From: an uncultured Acetatifactor sp.
GTDB taxonomy: Bacteria > Bacillota > Clostridia > Lachnospirales > Lachnospiraceae
DNA: 10,441 bases
Assembly: GCA_947626405.1 (NCBI GenBank)
Contig: CANQSE010000048.1
Coordinates: 1 to 10,441 of the forward strand
Direction: 5' to 3'
The notes under the pieces are model-generated. The model was not told the origin of the DNA. It searched no databases and was given only the letters and a program-made list of their open reading frames with translations. Of the stretch, positions 5,406 to 10,441 are shown in pieces. Positions within the stretch are counted from its first letter, which is position 1. Every line of letters starts with the position of its first letter. A program made the translations under genes and the position numbers.

Positions 5406-7670
5406 ATGCCTTCTACATTTTTCGGACTTAATATCGCATATTCAGGACTGCTGGCCTCAAATGCGGCTCAGAACACCACCGCCAACAATATCGCTAACGT
5501 GGAGACGAAGGGATACAGCCGCCAGCAGGTAAAACAACAGGCTGCCAACGCTCTCAGGGTCTTCCAGACTTACGGCTGCGCGGGAGCCGGCGTGGAGACG
5601 CTTGCCATAGAGCAGATACGTGACGAGTTTTATGATTTTCGTTACTGGAACAACAATGCCAAGGTCGGGGAGTATGATCAGAAGCAGTATTACATGACTA
5701 TGATCGAGGATTATTTTGAAGATTCCTCCCTGTCTCCGGGGTTTAAGACAATTTTTGACCAGATGATGATCACAGGGCTTCAGGAGCTTTTGAAGGATCC
5801 GCACAATGCTACGGCAAAATCTCAGTTCCTCGGATATGCGTCTTCGCTGGCTGACTATTTTAACAATATGGCCGGAAATATGCAGAAGCTTCAGAAAGAT
5901 GTAAATCAGGAGCTGAAGCTGAAGGTTGATGAGCTGAATTCTCTGGCGGGCGAGATCGCCACGCTTAACAAGCAGATCAACACCATAGAGCTCACGGGCG
6001 TAAAGGCCAACGAGCTTCGCGACAGGAGAGCGCTTCTGATAGATCAGCTCTCAGAGATCGTGGATGTGGATGTCTCCGAAATTCCGATTCAGGATGCCAA
6101 CAATCCTGACCGTGTCACGGGCGCAAACAGGTTCATGATAAAGATCGCCGGGGGCCAGGTACTTGTTGACGGAAGCGAATTTAACGGTCTGGAGTGCAGG
6201 GCCAGGGAAACCTACGAAAAGGTGAACCAGACCGATATTGACGGACTTTACGAGGTATACTGGGAGAACGGACAGCAGTTTAACCTCTACAATGCGGCCA
6301 TGGGCGGTGCGCTGCGCGGACTGGTTCAGATGCGTGACGGAAACAACAGCGAGAATTTCCAGGGACTTATTGTCGGCACCGGAACAAAGAACGGAGGGTT
6401 AAACGATACCGTTACCATAGAGGTGGGAAGGGAGTATCTCCAGGATCTTAACAAATGCAACCTCTCCGACCACGGCGGAATTATCAATCTGGGAAATCAG
6501 GAGTTTTATTATGATTCCTGGGAATACAGCATAAGCTATGACGATAAGGGCGATCCGGTGTACAGATATACATTCACGCTGTCCGCTGACCCCGCGCTCA
6601 ATGCAAGGAGGCTTACCAACGACAGAGTGGGCAAAAACGCCACGATCGGAGCCAGCGTGGCATATCAGGGCATCCCTTATTATATGAGCCAGATGAACGA
6701 GTGGCTCAGAACCTTTTCACAGAAGTTCAACGATATTATGAAAAGCGGATACGATTCCAACGGTATGCAGGGAACCCAGATGTTTACGGCGGATCACGCG
6801 ACGGACACAGAGCAGTATGATTTCCCAGACGAGGGAAGATACGACAGATACTACGGTAAGACAAGGCAGGAAGCGCTTAAGGATTTTGTCGAGGAGACGT
6901 ATGACAGGCTGCTGGGAGAAAAGTACGAGGAGCTGTATCAGGCCAAACTCGAGGAGGTAAAACAGGATCCGACCGAGGCTGAGATCAGCGAGCGCCAGAC
7001 GCAGCTTGAGAATGAGTACAGGGCCAAAAATCCTGATAAGACGATCACGGATGAGCAGAGAGAGGAATTTAAGGCACAGGCTGAGGCCGAATTAAAGGAT
7101 AAGGCCAGAAAGACTGCCGAAAAGACCGCGAAGAAGTACGCGGACGACGAGATAAAAAATTATACCGATCAGATAAGGGAGGATGCCCAAAAGCAGGCCG
7201 AGGCTGACTTCCCTGAGACGGGAATTACCGTAGGCGTTGGAGACGACAGCTATTACCGCATGACTGCATATAACTTCGCAATACTGGCGGCTATGGAGCT
7301 GGATCCGAGCCGTATGGCGAACCGCTATTCCCAGGGCGACGGCGTGGAGCAGAATGATCTGCTTAACGATTTAAAGCTGCTTGTCACCGACAAGACCAGA
7401 ATGAGCTTCAGAGGGTGTTCGGCATCTGAGTTCCTGCAGTGCATATTGTCCGATGTGGCCCTGAACTCACAGAGGGCGGGTACGTTTTATCAGAGCTTTA
7501 AGGACGTGGCGGGTACAATCGACACACAGAGAATTTCCATCTCCGGCGTGGACGAGGACGAGGAGGCTGTCAGCCTTGTAAAATATCAGCACGGTTATAA
7601 TCTGGCCTGCCAGATGATTAAGACGTTGTCTGAAATGTATGACAGACTGATTTTGGAGACCGGCGTGTAA
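5406..7670 (+). CDS. flgK: FlgK (HAP1), second and larger paralogue
   Basis: This 754-residue axial protein begins FGLNIAYSGLLASNAAQNTT (5-24) and continues NNIANVETKGYSRQQV (27-42). It then has long helices (100-220) and 'ANELRDRRALLIDQLSEIVD' near 200-220. A core FlgK element MNEWLRTFSQKFNDIMKSGYDSNG starts at residue 430, and it ends with the canonical VDEDEEAVSLVKYQ...YDRLILETGV. The complete D0/D1 ends and the D1 core element make it the more canonical FlgK of the two, although most FlgK are about 500-650 residues. Extra length comes partly from a Lys/Glu/Gln-rich stretch at about 484-604, predicted helical and possibly coiled coil. AAGGAG (5394-5399) is 6 nt before the ATG, and the gap after the first flgK is 18 bp, so the two are co-transcribed. 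Whether both sit in one junction ring, or one replaces the other under some condition, is unknown. Confidence 0.9.
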   Translation: MPSTFFGLNIAYSGLLASNAAQNTTANNIANVETKGYSRQQVKQQAANALRVFQTYGCAGAGVETLAIEQIRDEFYDFRYWNNNAKVGEYDQKQYYMTMIEDYFEDSSLSPGFKTIFDQMMITGLQELLKDPHNATAKSQFLGYASSLADYFNNMAGNMQKLQKDVNQELKLKVDELNSLAGEIATLNKQINTIELTGVKANELRDRRALLIDQLSEIVDVDVSEIPIQDANNPDRVTGANRFMIKIAGGQVLVDGSEFNGLECRARETYEKVNQTDIDGLYEVYWENGQQFNLYNAAMGGALRGLVQMRDGNNSENFQGLIVGTGTKNGGLNDTVTIEVGREYLQDLNKCNLSDHGGIINLGNQEFYYDSWEYSISYDDKGDPVYRYTFTLSADPALNARRLTNDRVGKNATIGASVAYQGIPYYMSQMNEWLRTFSQKFNDIMKSGYDSNGMQGTQMFTADHATDTEQYDFPDEGRYDRYYGKTRQEALKDFVEETYDRLLGEKYEELYQAKLEEVKQDPTEAEISERQTQLENEYRAKNPDKTITDEQREEFKAQAEAELKDKARKTAEKTAKKYADDEIKNYTDQIREDAQKQAEADFPETGITVGVGDDSYYRMTAYNFAILAAMELDPSRMANRYSQGDGVEQNDLLNDLKLLVTDKTRMSFRGCSASEFLQCILSDVALNSQRAGTFYQSFKDVAGTIDTQRISISGVDEDEEAVSLVKYQHGYNLACQMIKTLSEMYDRLILETGV

Positions 7671-7692
7671 TGCGGAGGACAGGAGAGGGATT

Positions 7693-9285
7693 ATGAGAAT
7701 AACCAACAAGATCATCCAGAACAATAACTTATCAAACATCAACACAAACAAGATCAATGAGGACAGGCTGAGTACTCAGAGGTCTACGGGCAAAAAGGTA
7801 AACCGTCCCTCGGACGATCCCGTGGTGGCAATCCGCGCTCTGCGGCTCAGAAGCAGCGTTACTGAAGTTACTCAGTATTACAGCAAAAACATTCCGGATG
7901 CCAGGAGCTGGCTCGACGTAACTCAGGACGCGCTGAATAACCTGACACAGATTCTCACCAACCTGATTGCCCAGTGCAACAAGGGCTCAAACAATTATCT
8001 TGAGACGGAGGACAGAGAGATTATTCTGGAGCAGATCAAGTCTCTGTCGGATGAGATATACGCCACGGGTGATGCGGATTATGCGGGGAGATATGTATTC
8101 ACAGGGCACAGAACCGACACGTCCCTGAGCTTTACGGAGGAAACGGATCAGTATTTTGACATAACTGAGCAGCTCGGGACTGATGCCATAGATGATGTGA
8201 CAAAGGTATACACGGATGATCTTCTTAAAATCAACGGGAGCAATTATAAAGACGTTGATGTGACGGAGCAGGAAATACGGTCTGTCTCGTGCCACAGAAT
8301 AAGGCTTGCATATAACGACTGCGTGGGCGACGGAAGCGAAAGCCCGCAGATTTCTTTCCAGAAGCTTCGGATGAACGGAGATGATCCCGAGATCGGACCT
8401 GACGGAAAGCCTGTATATGATACCGTTACATGGGGCGATGCCGAGATAACTACAATGCACTCCTATGACGACCCGTATACCAAGGCTTCCGAGGATCCTG
8501 ACGCGGTGATATATGTTCCTGAGACGGGAGAAATTCTTCTTGGAGAAAACAGATACAATGAACTGATGAGCTGCAGGGACGACGAGAGCACGGTGGCAAA
8601 CGAGGGAGAGATCCGTGTGAATTACCAGAAATCTCACTGGGAGAAGGGAGATCTGCGTCCTCAGCACTATTTTGCATGTAAATCCGATCCCGGCGAGGAA
8701 AACGAAATTGATTACAATCTGGATTATCTTACCGATGTTGTGCCGTCGCGCCAGTCAATAGAATATGACGTGGGGTTCAACCAGACAATCAAGGTTAATT
8801 CCACGGCGGATGAGTGCTTCAAGCATGGTATCGGCAGACAGGCGGACGATCTGATCTCAGCGATGCAAAATGTGAAGGATCTGGAAAATGTTAAGGCTGA
8901 GCTTAAAAAGCTCGCCGCGGAAGCGTCGGGAAATGAGGAAAACACCGCCCACATTCAGGATCAGCTTGATGCGGTGGACAAAGCCCTGACTCTTGCCAGG
9001 GAAAAGGAGCAGTCGCTGTTTGAGTCGTCTATAACGGAATTTCAGAGTTATCTGGACGATGCAAACCTGTGTATAACGAATTGCGGAAACAGGGGCAGCA
9101 AGCTTGAGCTTGTTGAGAACCGCATGCAGACTCAGAAGACTACCTTTGAGACGCTGCAGAGCACGAATGAGGATGTTGATATCGCGGAGGTGACGCTGCA
9201 GATGGAGACGGCGACAATGATTTATGAGTCCGCGCTTATGGCGGCCGGAAAAGTAATGCAGGCCACGCTGCTTAATTATATCTGA
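7693..9285 (+). CDS. flgL: FlgL (HAP3), enlarged hook-filament junction protein
   Basis: The 530-residue flagellin-superfamily protein begins MRITNKIIQNNNLSNINTNK and STGKKVNRPSDDPV, the FlgL/flagellin D0-D1 start, with YAGRYVFTG at 130-138. It ends with a helix pair ANLCITNCGNRGSKLELVENRM (457-478) and EVTLQMETATMIYESALMAAGKVMQATLLNYI. FlgL forms the second junction ring between FlgK and the filament. It is well above the roughly 300 residues common in other phyla because of a central domain (about 140-440) rich in D, E and Y. That domain includes the stretch HWEKGDLRPQHYFACKSD, which I associate with clostridial FlgL. It contains eight cysteines, unusual for an exported axial protein. AGGAGAGGG (7681-7689) precedes the ATG and the gap after flgK is 22 bp. 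Confidence 0.92.
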   Translation: MRITNKIIQNNNLSNINTNKINEDRLSTQRSTGKKVNRPSDDPVVAIRALRLRSSVTEVTQYYSKNIPDARSWLDVTQDALNNLTQILTNLIAQCNKGSNNYLETEDREIILEQIKSLSDEIYATGDADYAGRYVFTGHRTDTSLSFTEETDQYFDITEQLGTDAIDDVTKVYTDDLLKINGSNYKDVDVTEQEIRSVSCHRIRLAYNDCVGDGSESPQISFQKLRMNGDDPEIGPDGKPVYDTVTWGDAEITTMHSYDDPYTKASEDPDAVIYVPETGEILLGENRYNELMSCRDDESTVANEGEIRVNYQKSHWEKGDLRPQHYFACKSDPGEENEIDYNLDYLTDVVPSRQSIEYDVGFNQTIKVNSTADECFKHGIGRQADDLISAMQNVKDLENVKAELKKLAAEASGNEENTAHIQDQLDAVDKALTLAREKEQSLFESSITEFQSYLDDANLCITNCGNRGSKLELVENRMQTQKTTFETLQSTNEDVDIAEVTLQMETATMIYESALMAAGKVMQATLLNYI

Positions 9286-9292
9286 CACTGCC

Positions 9293-9314
9293 GCGGTTTT
9301 ACGGAGAAAACCGC
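9293..9314 (+). promoter_or_regulatory. RNA hairpin 1 in the fliW-csrA leader, ACGGAG loop (candidate CsrA site)
   Basis: GCGGUUUU (9293-9300) and AAAACCGC (9307-9314) form a perfect 8-bp stem closing the hexaloop ACGGAG. The loop carries ANGGA, the core CsrA recognition motif, in its preferred loop position. The sequence after the stem has no U-run, so it is not an intrinsic terminator. Confidence 0.55.
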
Positions 9315-9328
9315 ACGAGAGCTTTAAG

Positions 9329-9347
9329 ACGGGAAAGGATTTCCCGT
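9329..9347 (+). promoter_or_regulatory. RNA hairpin 2 in the fliW-csrA leader, GGA loop (candidate CsrA site)
   Basis: ACGGGAAA (9329-9336) and UUUCCCGU (9340-9347) pair perfectly over 8 bp, leaving GGA as the loop. Opening the weak A-U pairs at the top would expose AAAGGAUUU, containing the ARGGAU core of the CsrA consensus. A's rather than U's follow, so it is not a terminator. A second AAAGGATT follows at 9350-9357 and a further GGA lies in the fliW Shine-Dalgarno (9385-9387). Confidence 0.55.
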
Positions 9348-9390
9348 AAAAAGGATTGACGGCTGCATGAGGCAGCAGAAAAGAGGAAAA

Positions 9391-9849
9391 ATGAGAATAG
9401 AGACAAAGATATTTGGAGAGATTGACGTTGCGGACGAAAAGATTATCACTTTTGAAAAAGGGATCATCGGTTTCCCCGAGCTTAAGAGATTTGCGCTTCT
9501 GCACGACGAGGAGAAGGGAACCGACGTTGGGATCCGTTTTCTCCAGTCGCTTGACGAGCCTGCCTTTGCGATGCCGGTGATGGATCCGCTTATTGTAAAG
9601 CCTGACTATGACCCCGAGGTTGAAGATGAGCTGCTTGCGAGCGCGGGGCACATAACCGAGGATAATATCCTTGTGCTGGTCACTGTAACGGTGCCGGCGG
9701 ATCTGACAAAGATGAGCGTGAACCTTCAGGGGCCGTTTGTTATTAATGTGGAAGAACATAAGGCGTGCCAGGTGATTGTGGAAAATGGGGAATATCCTGT
9801 GAAGTTTCCCGTTTATGACATCCTGCAGGCCAGAAAGGCGGGTGAGTAG
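9391..9849 (+). CDS. fliW: FliW, flagellar assembly factor and CsrA antagonist
   Basis: The 152-residue protein begins MRIETKIFGEIDV, then EKIITFEKGIIGFPELKRFALL, and has the conserved FLQSLDEPAFAMPVMDPLIV and a C-terminal LQGPFVINVEEHKACQVIVENGEYPVKFPV. This is the whole FliW fold. FliW binds flagellin and, when freed by flagellin export, binds CsrA allosterically and stops it from blocking flagellin mRNA translation. The ATG at 9391 is chosen because the family starts M-K/R-I-E-T-K-x-F-G-E at this point and AGAGGA (9382-9387) sits just upstream. An in-frame ATG at 9367 would add eight residues (MRQQKRGK) and lies inside a small hairpin loop, so it is less likely. The csrA start follows one base after its stop, so the two are translated together. 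Confidence 0.94.
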   Translation: MRIETKIFGEIDVADEKIITFEKGIIGFPELKRFALLHDEEKGTDVGIRFLQSLDEPAFAMPVMDPLIVKPDYDPEVEDELLASAGHITEDNILVLVTVTVPADLTKMSVNLQGPFVINVEEHKACQVIVENGEYPVKFPVYDILQARKAGE

Positions 9850-9850
9850 C

Positions 9851-10072
9851 ATGCTGGCGCTTTCCAGGAAAAAGAATGAGGCTATTATTATAAATAACGA
9901 TATAGAAATCACGATTCTTGAAGTCAAGGGCGAACAGGTTAAGGTCGGTATCACTGCTCCGAAGGAGGTCCCGATATACCGCAAGGAGGTTTACCTCCAG
10001 ATTCAGAACGCCACTCAGGAGGCTGTCAATGCCGACGGCATGGCGGCTCTGAAAACCCTTTTGGAAAACTGA
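9851..10072 (+). CDS. csrA: CsrA, carbon storage/flagellin translation regulator
   Basis: The 73-residue protein starts MLALSRKKNEAIIINNDIEI and continues TILEVKGEQVKVGITAPKEVPIYRKEVYLQIQ, the full CsrA dimer fold. The RNA-binding edge strands are present: LALSRK at residues 2-7 and the arginine of VPIYRKEV in the 40s. CsrA binds GGA-loop hairpins over Shine-Dalgarno sites, in Bacillus notably on hag (flagellin) mRNA, and is neutralised by FliW. The ATG at 9851 is one base after the fliW TAG. An in-frame ATG at 9815 inside fliW would add twelve residues (MTSCRPERRVSS) not found in the family and is rejected. The ribosome binding site is only a short GGGTGAG (9840-9846), consistent with translational coupling to fliW. 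Length is typical for Firmicutes. Confidence 0.95.
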   Translation: MLALSRKKNEAIIINNDIEITILEVKGEQVKVGITAPKEVPIYRKEVYLQIQNATQEAVNADGMAALKTLLEN

Positions 10073-10079
10073 TGATTGG

Positions 10080-10119
10080 CAGGGAAGAACATTTTTTGTC
10101 CTTCCCTGTTAATTTTTTT
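10080..10119 (+). terminator. Intrinsic terminator ending the flgM-csrA operon
   Basis: CAGGGAAGAACA (10080-10091) pairs with TGTCCTTCCCTG (10097-10108) in a 12-bp stem with one A-C mismatch and a five-T loop, followed by TTAATTTTTTT (10109-10119). It begins 8 bp after the csrA stop codon. This is a strong Rho-independent terminator and defines the 3' end of the operon. Confidence 0.92.
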
Positions 10120-10136
10120 GCCGTTAAAACCGATAA
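10110..10136 (+). promoter_or_regulatory. Sigma-28-like promoter for flaG, overlapping the terminator
   Basis: TAAT (10110-10113), a 15-bp spacer, and ACCGATAA (10129-10136) match the sigma-28 consensus at 3 of 4 and 7 of 8 positions. The -35 box lies in the U-tract of the preceding terminator. A start near 10144 would give a leader of about 65 nt. A perfect palindrome GTAAATTTAC (10148-10157) lies at the expected start of the transcript. Confidence 0.65.
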
Positions 10137-10188
10137 ATGATATAGACGTAAATTTACTACAAAAACAGTGTCATTAATAAAACAGATT

Positions 10189-10204
10189 TTCACACGGAGG
10201 TGGA
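10189..10204 (+). promoter_or_regulatory. flaG Shine-Dalgarno in an ACGGAG hairpin loop (candidate CsrA site)
   Basis: TTCAC (10189-10193) can pair with GTGGA (10200-10204), five pairs including one G-U, closing the loop ACGGAG (10194-10199). This is the same hexaloop as hairpin 1 before fliW and includes the GGAG of the flaG ribosome binding site. The stem is short, so folding is uncertain. Confidence 0.35.
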
Positions 10205-10208
10205 CGAA

Positions 10209-10441
10209 ATGATGATTGAACCGATTTCGAGTGTAATGACTGTACAGGCACAGGGAAGTGTAGTGCAGAAGCCTCAGGCACCTGTACAGACGGAAAAGCC
10301 GGAGAACGCCGACAGCAGCGTTGCGGCGGCGGAGCAGGTTGACAAGACTACGAGTATTGTGGAAAATGCCCAGGAGAAGGGGCAGACTGACGGCGGTGAT
10401 CGCAACAAGGAGCAGCAGCCAAGCAGTGAGCAGATACGCAA
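10209..10441 (+). CDS. flaG: FlaG family flagellar protein, N-terminal part
   Basis: The reading frame opens at ATG 10209 (a second ATG follows directly at 10212) and runs off the right edge after 77 codons. It begins MMIEPISSVMTVQAQGSVVQK, continues with a long polar, probably disordered stretch rich in Q, E, K, S and A, and ends ...EQQPSSEQIRK. This matches the N-terminal half of clostridial FlaG, in which 'SxEQI(K/R)KAVEEIN' introduces the structured C-terminal domain; that domain lies beyond the window. FlaG affects filament length and is usually near fliD and flagellin genes. GGAGG (10196-10200) is 8 nt before the first ATG, which favours 10209. It has its own sigma-28-like promoter after the csrA terminator. 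Confidence 0.72.
   Translation, partial: MMIEPISSVMTVQAQGSVVQKPQAPVQTEKPENADSSVAAAEQVDKTTSIVENAQEKGQTDGGDRNKEQQPSSEQIR

Noticed and set aside
9293..9347. Terminator(s) between flgL and fliW
   Set aside because: Both stems are strong but neither is followed by a run of T on the plus strand, nor on the minus strand in a useful place; they look like leader structures rather than terminators.
9356..9361. Sigma-A promoter for fliW-csrA (TTGACG)
   Set aside because: The sequence 16-18 bp downstream is GC- and G/A-rich with no TATAAT-like hexamer.
9815..9850. In-frame ATG at 9815 as a longer csrA
   Set aside because: CsrA proteins begin ML-LSRK, which matches the ATG at 9851; the extra residues would be read from inside fliW.
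8857..9984. A 375-codon open frame on the minus strand across flgL, fliW and csrA
   Set aside because: It lies antisense to three well-recognised genes, its translation is rich in H, R, L and S without family features, and it has no ribosome binding site. It is a shadow frame; the same applies to the other long antisense frames opposite flgK and flgL.

Overview
The window looks like chromosomal DNA from a motile, anaerobic Gram-positive of the Clostridia, most likely Lachnospiraceae. This is inferred from the gene order (flgM-flgN-flgK-flgK-flgL-fliW-csrA, then flaG), strong AGGAG-type ribosome binding sites, the FliW/CsrA pair typical of Firmicutes, and family features such as the large FlgL and an AlkZ-related protein. 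No database search was possible, so the taxonomy is inference.

Bases 1-2705 hold unrelated housekeeping genes. First comes the 3' end of a zinc-dependent medium-chain dehydrogenase (2-226). A degenerate 40-bp tandem repeat follows, ending in a good sigma-A promoter (TTGCTT-17-TATAAT) for an AlkZ-related protein (399-1088). Converging on that gene from the minus strand is a two-motif GDT1/UPF0016 family membrane protein, probably a Mn2+ exporter (1104-1805). A 348-bp divergent region then leads to bioY, the biotin ECF S-component (2154-2705). Its near-consensus promoter has the -35 box inside a BirA-like inverted repeat, so biotin/BirA repression is the natural reading.

Bases 2736-10119 form one complete late flagellar operon. 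It begins at a perfect sigma-28 promoter (TAAA-N15-GCCGATAA) and ends at a strong intrinsic terminator. It encodes the anti-sigma factor FlgM, the export chaperone FlgN, two different FlgK (HAP1) paralogues, a 530-residue FlgL (HAP3), FliW and CsrA. A second sigma-28-like promoter overlaps the terminator's U-tract and would start transcription of flaG, whose first 77 codons reach the window edge.

Together these genes make the hook-filament junction and the switch to filament synthesis. FlgM holds sigma-28 until the hook is finished, FlgN escorts FlgK and FlgL, and FliW and CsrA couple flagellin level to translation. The most interesting non-coding signal is in the 105-bp flgL-fliW gap. Two perfect 8-bp hairpins there present ANGGA in or across the loop, the classic form of CsrA binding sites, and neither has a U-tract. 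The flaG ribosome binding site sits in the same ACGGAG loop sequence, and the flgM ribosome binding site overlaps a match to the CsrA consensus. This suggests, but does not prove, CsrA feedback on its own operon and neighbours. Other points of note are the tandem FlgK paralogues, a roughly 120-residue Lys/Glu-rich insertion in the second FlgK, and a cysteine-containing, enlarged FlgL. I see no mobile element, CRISPR array, tRNA or rRNA, and no clearly new multi-gene system.
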